A stretch of DNA of 64,000 nt from Bemisia tabaci (lineage: Eukaryota; Arthropoda; Insecta; Hemiptera; Aleyrodidae): NCBI RefSeq assembly GCF_918797505.1, contig NC_092795.1, forward strand, positions 31,979,131 through 32,043,130, written 5' to 3'. A model generated the notes under the pieces. It was not told where the DNA came from. It saw only the letters and a program-made list of their open reading frames with translations, and searched no databases. Each line of letters starts with the position of its first letter. The stretch's first letter is position 1. This document shows, one piece after another, positions 21,216 through 33,976 of the stretch. The position numbers and the translations under genes were made by a program.

Positions 21216-22430
21216 GCATTACACGCTAAGAAAAAGTAACCGACATTTACCGACAGCGATGACTCATTTCTCCAGCGTATACACCCGATCTACCGCCAAT
21301 AGAATCAAAAGTTGCAGACAAATCTGGATGAAAATTAAGGCGGTTCCAGAGAAAAATAATTTAAAAAAGGGTTGGAGGTGGTACTTAAAGGCTATTGTGT
21401 AGACACTTCATACGACTAATTCTCCTCTGATTCAGGTAATCGCAAAAGAAAGAGGATTCTAGAACTCGCCAAACGTGACAAAAATAAGCGACAAAGGTCA
21501 TCAAATGGTCCGGAATTCTTGCAAAAATCCACATTTTTTTTCACGAAAAAAAAAAAAACATCCTTCAACAGACATCTTCAGCCACATTATTCACCAATCA
21601 AACGAAACGAAAAAATATGCGGCAGGTGTCAAAATAAAAATCCGGGCAATCGTTTAATACGCACTTAACACCGAGGGCACATTGATTCGAAAGTGCCCGG
21701 CGAACGGGGGGACCGGTCGAAATATGATCTGCGCATTTCGAGCTTCTCAGCGACTATTTTCAAAACGACGGAGCAGCATTCTTCTCGGGCTTTTAAGCTG
21801 TCCCATTGTACAAAAGCCCGAGTGCGGTTTCCTCGGTCCGAAAGTCCTAAACATCATAACTCCATTTTCACGTGAGCCCTGGATCAGCATGGAGCTAAAC
21901 GTAAGGCAGGGCTCCTCTCGAAATTCGACGGAATCCCGGGCCGGTATTTTCACGCTCGGCTATTCTGCGTATCCGAGTAGTGGACGAGCAGATCGGATAA
22001 TCTCGCGCGATATTCGTGGGAAAATGCTCGAAATTATTAATTTAACAGCATTGTTTCGTGCTCCGACTTCTTAAGCGGGCGACCCGGGTTCAGAACCGCG
22101 GGCCGGGGATAGTTGCCATATTTGCGACGAATCGCCCGCGTGGATTAAAACATGCCGTTCTTTCCACACTTGGTCATCGACAATGAGTCATCGAGTTGCG
22201 ACAGGGAAAGGTCTTCAGTTCGACGAGGAAACAGGGACTTGACTCGATGGCATCCACCTCGCCACCTCAGATCCCTTGAGCGTTTGAAAACTAAAGGTCT
22301 TCAAAATATGAATCCTCATCAAAATTTCACTAAAAGATGTAAAATTTGTTGTTATTGTTGTTTAGCAGTTTATTGCGTTCTCTCGAATGGCACCGGCTAA
22401 AGTAGTTGAGCTTTTTTAAGCACTGTTTGC
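21216..22430. other. Mostly unrecognised; family B fragment at 21857-21945
   Basis: ccattttcacgtgagccctg and gcagggctcctctcgaaat form a decayed B palindrome. The frames at 21682-22074 overlap it and look fortuitous. Confidence 0.4.
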
Positions 22431-24311
22431 GAAATTCCCTAACTTTTTCTACGAGTTCCCTATGACCTTTCCAGGTTTCTACGAGTTCCCTGACCTTTCC
22501 GGATCTCCGTTAATTATCTGACTTTCCAGGTTATCCATATCTCCAGAACCTCTGCGTTTCTAGAACACCTCCTGATTAATTTTGTCAAAATGCGCCAGTT
22601 ACAAGGAATTTTTACCAAGTCATAGCGTTGTTTCTCCAAGGTAAAAGTTCATGGAAAAACCAAAGCGTTCTTTAAAAAGTGCAAAAAGCGCTGAGTGGAG
22701 AAAGGTCATTCAAAATCCAAACAATCCAAAGTCCAAAGTCGAGCTGAGGTAGTAGGCGTAGCCTGAAGCTGATGGACCGATGAGCAAACGCCGCGCCGTT
22801 TCCCCGCATGGCTTCATCATCAGAACCCGTAAAAGAGATCGTTTCAAAATGGCCCCGTTTTTGGCAATTTCAAAACGGAGTTCCTTTGCCGCACTTGGGG
22901 TTTTACAAAAACTCCGAAAAAAGCCTAGAAACCTGGTTCTTTGCGTTCTTTAAAAAAAAACCAAATAAAAGAACCAAAGACTCATTTCCAACTTTTCTTA
23001 ATTTTCTTTGCCCGTCACGATCCTGTGGACGTCGCCCCTAAACAGACGTCGTCGTTGAAGCCAACGCGCCACGATTGCCGCGCGGGTTAATTTTTTCAGC
23101 GTCGCGGTTTACGGTGGACGCGAGCCAAGTAGCGTCGCTGGGCGAGGTGACTGCGTCGTCGTGCGTGCTGCGCGGCGCACATTGGTTCCAGAGCCAGATC
23201 TAGGCGGCATTAATTAGAGTATCACCTTTGTTGGCATGCAATACATGATTTTATATGTTTTTTGGGTCGCTGATCACGAATCTGAAGTCAGTTTTACTCC
23301 ATCGTTAACTAAAACATGGTAAATTTGCGAAAAATAGCAAATTCACGCTCAAATACCGGAATAATTATTTGACAATTTGGCTTGGAGCTTGAGCTATAAT
23401 ACATTTGACTAATTTAATGATTAATCATCCAAAACGACCAATGATTTTACTATTCTTCATTTTTGGATGATTATTTGAGAAGGGAGGGAGGGGGGGTTGC
23501 CACGTTGAGTAACTGAACGAAGTATACCTGCATGCAATTGACACGATCTGTTTTCGGAATCTACTTCCATAATTTTGAGGTATAAGAAATGGCAGGATGA
23601 AAATAAAGTAAAAATCGTCCTAATAATACTATTGGACAGGGAGAAAAGGCATTGAACGTGTCGGACACTGGTCCGTTGTTTTTTTAAATTAAAGAGGATG
23701 TAATGTATTTTGTATTTTTTTTTTTTTTTTTTGAAGTACCTACGAATAATCAAGAAGAGCAAGAGTCAGTTTTCGTCCGAAATTCAAGAAATATATTCAT
23801 ATTTAAAATTCATGTATATTAAAATGTACAACAACTAAATCGCATATAAATTTAATGAATAATTAACACCATGAACACATTTAGCAATCAAAATAAGTCA
23901 CAAAAAATTACATTGAAAGAAAAATTTCACTGGCTACGAGAGGAGGTGAATATTCTTGCGGGTAATGATCACATTTTATAGATTCAGACAATGGTATGCC
24001 AAAAAAAGTAGGTAAAAGTCGCAGCTTTTGTGATTTTATTACTGTTTTTGTTATTTTATTGAATTAATTAGGAGTTTTGAACTTGTGATGTCTGGTTGGA
24101 GGCTCTCAAACCTGTAAACAACAAAGAACAAAGAACAAAACAACAAACAAGAAAGAACAAAGAAATCATGATAAGAAAAAGAAATGAAGTCTTTGCTGAA
24201 TAATAAAATGGAAAAGCCCTTACTTCCGGGCATATAATAATCAACGAAAAGGAAACACTACACGATAATTTACTACGAATCGATAATTTTAGCGATTTTT
24301 TTTTTTTTGAA
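22431..24311. other. Stretch without a recognised feature
   Basis: 22440-22520 repeats ctacgagttccctga twice (family A-like words). T17 near 23716. The rest is AT-rich and unique-looking. Confidence 0.4.
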
Positions 24312-25336
24312 ATTTTATTTGCCATGATTGTTTTGAAAAACCAAGTAAATAGACTCCTCTCTAAGTGAATATCAAAGAAAAAAATAGTTTTATATCATTG
24401 CTAGAAAGGTAGAACGGTATTACCAACCCGTAATGTGATATAGCCAGTTCTCATGAGAACCGAGCGGGCGACCTTTAAAAGGCTGTATTTAAAAAACCGG
24501 CAAAAACTGGCAAAAGATATTTGTATCTACATCATGCCTAGGAATAGTAGTAACTAGAAATGGCCGTTTAAAAGGTGTCGGAGGGTGACAAAGTAGTTAT
24601 TTTCAGCCACTAAGGGCGTATCAGATCATTTTTAGCACCAACATTAAACGTCTAATCAGTGTTTTGCGGCCCCTAAAAAATTGTATTTGCCATGATTGTT
24701 TTGAAAAACCAAGTGAATAGACTCCTCTCTAAGTGAATATCAAAGAAAAAAATAGTTTTATATCATTGCTAGAAAGGTAGAACGGTATTACCAACCCGTA
24801 ATGTGATATAGCCAGTTCTCATGAGAACCGAGCGGGCGACCTTTAAAAGGCTGTATTTAAAAAACCGGCAAAAACTGGCAAAAGATATTTGTATCTACAT
24901 CATGCCTAGGAATAGTAGTAACTAGAAATGACCGTTTAAAAGGTGTCGGAGGGTGACAAAGTAGTTATTTTCAGCCACTAAGGGCGTATCAGATCATTTT
25001 TAGCACCAACATTAAACGTCTAATCAGTGTTTTGCGGCCCCTAAAAAATTGTATTTGCCATGATTGTTTTGAAAAACCAAGTGAATAGACTCCTCTCTAA
25101 GTGAATATCAAAGAAAAAAATAGTTTTATATCATTGCTAGAAAGGTAGAACGGTATTACCAACCCGTAATGTGATATAGCCAGTTCTCATGAGAACCGAG
25201 CGGGCGACCTTTAAAAGGCTGTATTTAAAAAACCGGCAAAAACTGGCAAAAGATATTCGTATCTACATCATGCCTAGGAATAGTAGTAACTAGAAATGGC
25301 CGTTTAAAAGGTGTCGGAGGGTGACAAAGTAGTTAA
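24312..25336. repeat. 368-bp tandem array, about 2.8 units
   Basis: gccatgattgttttgaaaaa begins at 24321, 24689 and 25057, exactly 368 bp apart. The units differ at only a few positions (gtaaatag/gtgaatag, atggccg/atgaccg, atttgt/attcgt). The third unit stops after ggtgacaaagtagtta. No open frame runs through it. Confidence 0.95.
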
Positions 25337-26070
25337 ATTCAGCCATTTATGTGGAAAAATACGTGAAAATCACGTAAAATAGCGTTATGTCTAAGGGTTT
25401 ATCTAAAGCTGTAGACTTAATCTAAAGATATGATTTCAACATGGTAAACCTGAAACTTACCTTCAATTTTAGGATTCCTTTTTAAAAAACTGTGCTTTTG
25501 TGCCGAAAATGGCGACGAACCTCACATATAAAAATCACTTCACTGTGATAACCGAGGAAACTGGTATGAACTGCAGAAAGACGACCTGCGCGCTTACCTT
25601 TGGAAGCTTATAATTTTCTTATCACTCATCCAATCATCATGATATTTGGCCGAGATACTCTCCAGAGTATGTAGTATCGACCAGTGGTGCCATTTTTCAT
25701 TTTTATTAAAAGTCAATTTTTCGAATTAATGCCGCCTAAATCGGGCTCTGGAACCAATGTGCGGCGTCGCGGCGTCGCGGCGCCGTAAGGAGGTGGCTTT
25801 ATTATTATAGTAGTGCTGCACCGCACCGCACGCCGCCGCTGCTGCTCCTGCGCTGTTCCTTTGAAACCGCATTCCGATGCGATAAACAGCTTTGCGTAGC
25901 CAAGCGCGGCACGCTGCGCAACGCCGTCAACGTTGCCGTTAAAGTGTTTACGGAAATTACGGAAATCCTAATCCAGATCCGCTGGACCCCAAAGGGATTA
26001 CATTTCAGGGTGGTCACGGGTACTTGAAATTGGCATTGCCTTACTTTTCCGGGCTGCCCGTGGACAACTC
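25337..26070. other. Stretch without a recognised feature
   Basis: A short tandem gcggcgtcgcggcgtcgcgg lies at 25761. No other structure. Confidence 0.4.
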
Positions 26071-26434
26071 GTCACTCAAGGGACGTAAAAAGGCGTATCT
26101 CGATTTCCACGTGAGCCCTGTTTTTAATGCCCACGGAAAAAATTAAATTGCTGATTTAGCAATTTAGTTGCTAAAACAAGTGACTGCAATGTTTCAATGT
26201 AAATTTCACAACACAAAATTGCTACTTTAATCACCCCCGTGGTTAAATTAGCTTACAATAGTGGTTGAAGTAGCATTTTTTTTGTTGTAAAAAATCTCCG
26301 TTGAAACATTGCAGTCACTTTTTTTTAGCAATTGAATTGTTAAATCAGCAATTTAATTTTTTCCGTGCCCTGTAACTTTATGCTTTACACGGCCCATGTG
26401 GATATGGAGATACGCCCTAACGTTAAAAGAGGGA
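26071..26434. mobile_element. Family B element split by family I
   Basis: Left half ggcgtatctcgatttccacg then tgagccctg; right half acggcccatgtggatatgga then gatacgccctaacg. The I element fills 26132-26367. Confidence 0.75.
26132..26367. mobile_element. Family I foldback, copy 2
   Basis: cacggaaaaaattaaattgc to its complement. Arms match copy 1 (gactgcaatgtttcaa, gctacttta.tcacccccgtgg). 236 bp. Confidence 0.85.
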
Positions 26435-26916
26435 CCTAGCGCGAATTTTCGCAACTGGATTCGGTTAATTTTTTTTGGATGGATGACTGTTGTGTCACCG
26501 TTTGACTTCGGACCAATCAGAATCGAGTATAAAATTTTCCGGACGCTACTTTGGATGGATTAAAATTACACACTCGGAATATTCTTTGTACGTGCAGTTT
26601 AATATGATCGCGAGAAGACGATTCAAGCATCAAACCTTCAAATCTCATGGTCTTCAGGTACTGATGGATGAAGAGTGCTCTTTGAAAATTGTCTTTCAGC
26701 AATAAGTTTTCCGTTTAAATTCCATGGTGAGGTTCATATTGTCTGGTGAAGGGACAGCACTCCATTCCAGGGTTGCCAAACTGACTCAAACACTCCCGTT
26801 TTTTACAAGAATGTATGTACCTGTGCAATTTCAGTCCGAATTCTCATCTTCACATGAGGTCAGAGAGAAAATCAGCGAAATTCGCAATTTGAAGTGCCCA
26901 AGATACTCCCGTCAAC

Positions 26917-27150
26917 ACTGAGAAAAAGAAAAAAAAACCACATTGGATCTAGAGTCTAGACTCTTGAAAACCTTGACAAGAAAAAGGACTCTTGATTCAA
27001 TCAGATTAAAGCTTAAATCAAAAGGAAATCCGCTCAAATTAGGAAGCTTGGTTCTTGATTGAAGCTTAAATCTGATTGAATCAAGAGTATTTTTTCTTGT
27101 CGATGCTTTAAGAGTCTGGACTCTAGATCCAATGTGTTTTTTTTTCCAGT
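26917..27150. mobile_element. Family E foldback, copy 3
   Basis: cattggatctagagtctaga near the left end and ctggactctagatccaatg on the right, with inverted gattcaatcagat words inside. Confidence 0.8.
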
Positions 27151-27960
27151 GCAAATTACAAATCGTGAGGGGAAATTTGGCAACAATGATATGTGGTTAC
27201 GTTCTTTCGTAGAGGAAGCTACGGACTACGGTATGACTGGCACGCGGGCTAATCCGAGAATATGCACGTGAAGTTAAAAACAGACGGACCGATGATTGAA
27301 AGTAGTTAAGTAAGGAAGAATTAGGCGAACGGACACTGATCCCGTGAAAGGCAATCAAAGTCCATCAACTGTCACACAGTGTGTTGCGTATCACCGGTAC
27401 GTTGGGATAAAGATGTTGCCTCGAATTAGCCGAAAGTACTTTTCCTGTCCGTTGAGGAGATAAACTTTTCTCTTGCTCTCATGACATAAAGAGTTAAAAG
27501 ACTTATCCATCAAGACCATTTTCGTTTGATTGAGCACGATACAACAGTAAAGAAGTAATGCTTAACGGCAGGATGTATTAGGAGAGATATTAAAACTTTC
27601 ACTTCTGCGGGAAAACGCTGACATACCGAATTATTGATTTCGTTCGTTACAGAGCGGTAATATTGTGACACAGGTGGCTCAGGATGATGGAGCCCTACTT
27701 GGATTCTGTAAAGCCACGATACTAATTTCTGCGAGAGGAAAAGCCAAATTTTATTCGGGGGGAAGAAGAGCTAATTTTAATATTTTCGTAAAAAAAATTG
27801 AAATATTTAAAATTCCACCTCACTTGGTAACCTAGTGCGAGTAGTTTGATTTAAAACAGTAGTTCAATGGAGATTTTGCACGGAAAAATTTTATTGCTTC
27901 CTTGGAGTGTTTGAATGAGCTGAGGTCGAAGTATTTTTCATTATTTTTTTTCCGACATTG
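27151..27960. other. Stretch without a recognised feature
   Basis: No repeat or supported exon seen. Confidence 0.4.
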
Positions 27961-28550
27961 TTAGGGTACTGTACACTATTGCCGTCCGTCCCTAAATAAT
28001 TAATTGTTCCATTTGGAAATCAAGAATTTTTTCGGGCTCGGTTCACTTAGGTTTCATCTTTAACATAAAATAAGACATTTTGCCAGCTTCGAATGGATGT
28101 GCGTTCCTTCATCCAGTAAACGACGCCTAATTGGACCGCGTTAGGAAGGAAAGGAACTAAGCCACATTAGCTAGGTGACAGCCCATAAGCGCAAATTACC
28201 GAAATCGACAGCCCAAAAGCGCAAATAGTCCCATTTGCGCTTTTAGGCTGTCGACTTGGAGGATTTGCGCTTATGGGCTTGAACGATTAGGTATTGCCAA
28301 ATTCAAATCGGGAAATTGACTTTTTCCATAAAGACGGTTGTGCGGATTTTGAGCAAGCTTCAGTGCATTTTCTGCATGGTACAAAGCAAATTCCTTAAAA
28401 TTTTTGAGGGAATCCACACAAACGTTCTCTGCTATAAAATTAAATTGCCCAGTTAAATTTGGCAACAACCGACTTGGCTTCGTTCAATTGTGGGGTCCTC
28501 AACTGAGGTCCAGTTTTAGCGACGGACGGCAATAGTGTACAATACACTAA
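27961..28550. mobile_element. Family R TIR element with internal hairpin
   Basis: About 30-bp terminal inverted repeats: gtacactattgccgtccgtc on both strands, extended outward as ttag. 590 bp, no transposase. Carries a nested hairpin at 28180-28279. Confidence 0.75.
28180..28279. repeat. Double-stem hairpin
   Basis: Outer stem agcccataagcgcaaat (28180-28196) with its complement (28263-28279). Inner stem cgacagcccaaaagcgcaaa with ttgcgcttttaggctgtcg. The inner and outer stems are themselves copies of each other. Confidence 0.85.
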
Positions 28551-28984
28551 AAATTAGAGAGGAAAGTACGGTGTCCTTTCCCACGGTATCACGGAGGAAT
28601 GCGCTTAATTGCACGAGCAAACGATATCAAGTTCAAGTTCAAAAGCTGGATTCGCTGCCGGAGGGCCGACTCGAAAATTGATCGAATTCTCTTCCGTGCG
28701 AAATGGGCGCAGAATGAAAGATGAAGATGAAAACTGCGAGCAATAAAGATTGGCTCTAATTGCCGAGCTGCAGAGTCAACTTCGGTGGTGCTCGGTCATT
28801 AATGCTCGAAGAGCTCGTTGCTCGTCGACCGTGCCGAGTCCGTTTTAATGTCCATTTACTCGGCGACCCCCCACCCCTCCCCCACGCCACGCCCACGCGT
28901 CATCCTCAACTTCGGAAACGGACCACCGCAAGGTAGACCACCGTCAAATCGTTCCATTTATTGAAAAATTGGTTAAAATTCATT

Positions 28985-29380
28985 GTTTTCAAGGGAAATT
29001 CTTCTTGATTTAAAGAAGTTTGTTTTTAGCGAAAGACATTTTTCCCTGACACCTCAAGATTTTAGATTATAACACTTACTTTTTTGGCTTTTGGTTCCTT
29101 ACGACAAAATAGTGTTTTGAAACCAATGAAATACGAGCAATGCAACTGCAACGATTCTTTTCGCACTCTGATCAAGAAATTTCAAGGTCTTCCAAAAAAT
29201 TTCATTGTTGATTTTAAGAAATTTATTTTCAGTGAAAGAAATTTCTCCCAGATACCTCAAAATTTTAGGTTATACAACTTTCTTTTTTTTAAACCAATGA
29301 AATATGAGCATTGCAACAGCAACGATTCTTTTCGCTCCCTGATCAAGAAATTTCAGACTTCCAAAAAAATTTGCGAGGAA
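28985..29380. repeat. 171-bp diverged tandem repeat
   Basis: aaccaatgaaatacgagcaa at 29121 and aaccaatgaaatatgagcat at 29292. A partial unit precedes from 28985 (ttgatttaaagaagttt / ttgattttaagaaattt). Confidence 0.8.
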
Positions 29381-31334
29381 TTCGAGGATGTACAAACAAA
29401 TAATTAAGCCATATAAAAAAATGACTTCAAAATGGAAATTTTCTCTTCCTAATACGTACACTCTCCCACAAAATCACTAAGGAGCAACAGGCCAAGCTGA
29501 GTCAAGTTTTCAGACGTAAACTGGGGCAAGATACAAAATATCTCCTGTATCTCAGCCCAAAATCCACTTTCAAACTCGCTGCAAAAAGTTCAAAGTTGAG
29601 ACGATATTAGCCGCCTACGATCAAACTAATGAGAGAGTCCACCTATGTAATTAGTCACTTGCTCCGCGTGCAGATGAGGTCAAACACATCTGCGGGGTTG
29701 CCGGCCTACGAACAAACGTTTTCAGTAAATTTCGGATATAAAAGTTCACAGCTTTCAGCCAAAAAAGCTTGTACAGATTCTCATCTCCATTGACAATAAC
29801 GATGATTAAGTAACTTGGTCATCGATAAAAATTGAATTTTTTTAAAGTAAAAAAAAATGAACTCGTTTGAACTATAATTCTTTCACTCCAATAATTGTCT
29901 TCAAATCAAGAGAATCTTTTTCCTTTCTCGCTCCCCTTGTGGTCATTTGAATTTAAGAAAAAAGTTTCGTAACATTTTTTTTTTTGGTCATTGAAAACAT
30001 TCGTTTGGCCCGTTAGAGTAGAGAAATTTAAATTAAGCATAAGAATTCTTACCTCGATTAGGCTGGTCTCCAGAAAGTTTGTACCACTAAGAACCACATA
30101 TTATGACCTCGAGTTAGGTTAGACCACACCGATGAAACACAACAAAAACGTTAAAATACCGAAACGATCAAAAAGCGACTGACACGGGAAGAACGAACAC
30201 ACGACAACCGATCACTTTGGGAGATATGAAACCAAAAACACGAAAGCACTAAGACGTTGCACTGAAACTTGTGTAAATCCAAAATGAGACAGCACGCCGA
30301 GCGGAGGCTAAATTCAACTCGGAGGACAGATAACGCGGCTGCACCTGCGAACACAAAAAAAACCTCATTACAATCTGCTTTGATTATAATTAAAAAAACA
30401 ATTTGCATCAAAAATAAAGTCTGCGGTATAAGATATTGAAAATTGTCATAATCTTATAACACCTTTAACACGGAGATAAATAGCTTGTTACCATGACAAG
30501 GATCTTTCTTTTGCACGTCCACGTCCAAGCTAGACTGTTTCATTCAGAGAACCAGAGTCTTCTCACTATTACGAGAATCCTTGTCACTGAAATAGATTGT
30601 TGTTCCCATACAGTGAAGAAAAGTAACCAAAATTTTCTGTTATAATATAGGAGGCAGAACACAAAATAAACTAAATGTGGGGTTAATATTCTTTCAGTTC
30701 GTTTTATTCGGCTTACAGGGACCAAATCTTTCGGTTGAATATTTGCAACCGTTTAAAATCAGGCGCAAGTCCGGTGTAGATAAAAACAAAATCTTAATGA
30801 TCAAATATGGATGATAGGGTAGTTTTTGTAGTAGTGCAGATGTAGGTTTGCGGAGAAGGGAATAATTTTCCCCTCATATTTTGACAACGTCTGATTTGCG
30901 TTCGCGAAGAGGAGGAAAAGTCTATAGATTCAAGAGGCGGATCATTGCGTAATTATTGAGGAGTGAGCACTGGTATAAAATGATAGGGCTTGGAAATTAC
31001 ATCGACAGATGAAACCTGATACCCTGAGTAAACCGACCTTAAGACGGGAATACATACACACGCGGATGGTGGGCAGCAAAAGCGGTTAGCGGTGCTTGAA
31101 AAGTACACTGACAGGTACATTGCCAGTGAGAAGATCTAAAAACATGTGCGGATTCTCTTGCACGCGGAACTTTCAATGTAACACTCTAGAAATGTAACTT
31201 ATTTGTGCACGGGGTGCATTCTCCCTATTTCTTCAAAATTCACTCAACGTTCGAATTTGTTGGTGCATTGATAAGAATTCAAGACAACTTTCAACATAAT
31301 TTATTCAATTTACTACTACTACCGTAGTCCGTAC
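29381..31334. other. Stretch without a recognised feature
   Basis: AT-rich. Short frames (29.9-30.7 kb, minus) have no splice or composition support. Confidence 0.4.
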
Positions 31335-31733
31335 CGGTGGAGAGGCCTAAGTGATTGATCATCAATATTCCCCCATTTGAAGCTGTGGTAAAGAATAGAT
31401 TATTAAGGTGAAGTTCATTCAGAGCACTCACTGGAAAAAAGGCACTTGGATCTAGAGTCAAGACCCTTGAATGAGATGACAAGAAAAAATACTCTTGAAT
31501 AATTCGGCTTTTTGCTTCAATCAAGAGTAAATCCGCTTAAACTAAGAGACTTGGTTCTCGATTTAAGCAAAAATCCGATCGAATCAACAGTATTTTTTCA
31601 TGTCGATGTTTTTAAGAGTCTGGACTCTAGATCCAAGCAATTTTTTTTCCAGTGAGCACTCTGTATATCGATTCTATCCCATAGGTTTAAATGGCAGATC
31701 AATCGAGATACCGCAAAGCACGCCACGCCACAG
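31335..31733. mobile_element. hAT-like MITE, family F copy 3, split by E
   Basis: Left end cggtggagagg (diverged), right end gcaaagcacgccacgccacag. The arms match copy 2. Flanks gtccgtac and taccgtac agree at 6 of 8. Confidence 0.65.
31430..31653. mobile_element. Family E foldback, copy 4, with TSD
   Basis: actggaaaaaaggcacttgg to ttttttttccagt. The flanks gagcactc at 31422-31429 and 31654-31661 are identical. Because the element ends are palindromic, the same data also fit a 6-bp agcact duplication. Confidence 0.85.
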
Positions 31734-33079
31734 TACCGTACACAATAAAGGCATCTATTAGCTATGTTTACTTTATACTTAGAGGGTTGAAGGTACGGAA
31801 TTAATGGTAGATTACAATACGACTATAACCCATCATTACACTGATTTATGGTAAATGGCAACAGTATGTGATTAATTGACAGCATCTTAAAAACAAAATC
31901 GAGGACCTGCAAGGACTTATTGTTAGTAAGGAGTTTAAATAAGTAGAGAAAAAAAACAAGCGGAAAAGTTCTAATACTGTCGTATTAGAAAAGCGCTCAG
32001 GTGTTAGTAAATGTATTTAGTGAAGAAAGGAAGTATAAACTCCGTCGACTTGGCTGGGAAATGGAAATAAAACATCAGCTGATAGCAAACAAAGGTTACC
32101 AAGGAAACCGTAAACGCGTAATTTTGTTTCCCGAAAATGAGCTCACCGTTGAGCTCACCAGGCGCGTTTTTTTTTAGGCTTCATTTGAGTTCAACGATCA
32201 ATTTCGATAAGAATTACTCTACCGCTAAGAAATTTTCTTATAGACAAACGATCGAAACTACCTGCGCATTACGTTAAAAGCATAAAATACAGTTTTAACA
32301 GCTTTATTTATTTTAAAAATGGACCCCCCCAAAAAGCCTACACATCGATGAGCTGGTGCGCCATTTAAACGCATTAGCACTAGTATACTAGTACTCAGAG
32401 GCAAGTCGAGATCAAAAAGCGCTGCCTATCGGCTGAGCGCTTAATACGCCACCCATAATCCGGCTTTGAATGAACAGATTGTTAAAATTCTTGGACCCTC
32501 AAGTACTTTCAGACTCTTTCTTGAAATTCAAGGGAAAGAACTCGGTTTCGTTTGAGGACTTTCCGCGCCGTGTGGATCAACACGAGAGTCGGTGCAATTT
32601 GAAGGCGTTCGACGGCGTGAACGGACGAGGCCGCGAAATTCGCTTTCAACTTAATCGGCGGCCGCGGGAAAGATGATTGCGTGACGACTTTCCATCGCAC
32701 TTACTACGAAAGATCACACTTTGTAAACTGTTAAACGCACGAGATTGCAGCATGCAAATTAGTCCTGCAATGAAGGATGATGGTTTGCATGATCGACACT
32801 GGGAAAGCATTCTCCCGCGGAAGTAGACAACGCTCTTAAATTGTGTACAACTTTAATCTATCATGGCAGCAGCCGGCCTTGCAATCATAGATGACTATTC
32901 ATGATAACCAGAAAAAGTAGATCCTATTCCATCTGCGTTGAAAATGCATGATGAAATTTCGTTTAACATTTTATTTCGGAACTTCTCGTTGTGAGAATCG
33001 TATATTCTACGTCAAATGCCGAGAAATCATCAGACTTTTTTTGTTTTGATTAAACCTGCGTACTGATTACTGTTCGTAA
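31734..33079. other. Stretch without a recognised feature
   Basis: Nothing beyond a small palindrome gagctcaccgttgagctc near 32138. The open frame at 32470-32700 exists on both strands and is unsupported. Confidence 0.35.
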
Positions 33080-33325
33080 ACAAAGCGATAGACAAGGAAG
33101 AAAGAGAGAAAACGAAGCGAGTCTGTTAGTGGAAGCTGGTCATAATGCAGTGGGCAAAGGAGGTAAGTACTAGACTGACAAACGGTAACCCACGAGGGGC
33201 CCGATTCATAGTCAGTCCATTATTTCCTACCTTAGTCTATGACAACCACCCTACCCGACCGATAGAATCGTTCTATCTTCCCTTGGTCTTCTTCGTCTAT
33301 CGCTTTGTCTATCTATTTCAATAAT
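33080..33325. mobile_element. Family CC element, copy 2
   Basis: aaagcgatagacaaggaaga on the left, cttcgtctatcgctttgtct on the right. The interior matches copy 1 (agtggaagctggtca / attggtggaagcgg). Confidence 0.65.
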
Positions 33326-33856
33326 CAGCACACAGGCTGAACAGTCCACAGGGTTGGGTAGTTTGCCTATTGATGACAAAATCAGGCTGCAGGATGAAAA
33401 CCTGTAGTGCGATCGATTCCTGCTGCCAATCCGTCGAGTAACGTCACAAGAGCACACACGACCTGGGCGCGAAAAAGTCGCGGGTAACGCGAGACCTTGA
33501 GGAACCCTCCCATTGATGCCAGATAGTGCTGAGAAACCAGCCGTTTTCACGTGAAATATCCTCATTTAACGGCTAACATGGCAAACTGGGCCCAGCCCGA
33601 CGTGGCATTAGCGTAAAGGCCGGTTGTCGAGCCCCACAGCACTAAGTTCATAACGGCACGGTGGACGCGGGCATAGGGCGAGGGGATTGCCAAACGGTCT
33701 ACACCATTTCCGCCGACTCAAAAGCGTCGAGTCCGCTGACAAAGCTGGCAACTTTGGTCGGGAAATTGCCGGATTTGGCGAGAATTCCGAATTCCGCGGG
33801 GAACGGAAACCGGTGGATTCAGTTAGCCACACGATCTGGCGAAACCGACGGGTATT

Positions 33857-33976
33857 CGCCGCTCCTCTGACGTAGGGCATATCTCTATTTCCACGTGAGC
33901 CCGGGAAACCATGGAGTTATACGGAGAATAGGGTTCATGTGGAAATCGGGATACGCCCTTACGCCGGAGGAGCGAA
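33857..33976. mobile_element. Family B element, copy 4
   Basis: gccgctcctctgacgtaggg on the left and gatacgcccttacgccggag on the right are mirrored. The interior has cacgtgagcccgggaaacca. Overlapping frames from 33608 to 34355 run through it on both strands. Confidence 0.75.

Noticed and set aside
24051..24325. Small hydrophobic protein on the minus strand
   Set aside because: Hydrophobicity comes from AT-rich codons; part overlaps the tandem array and no exon signals exist.
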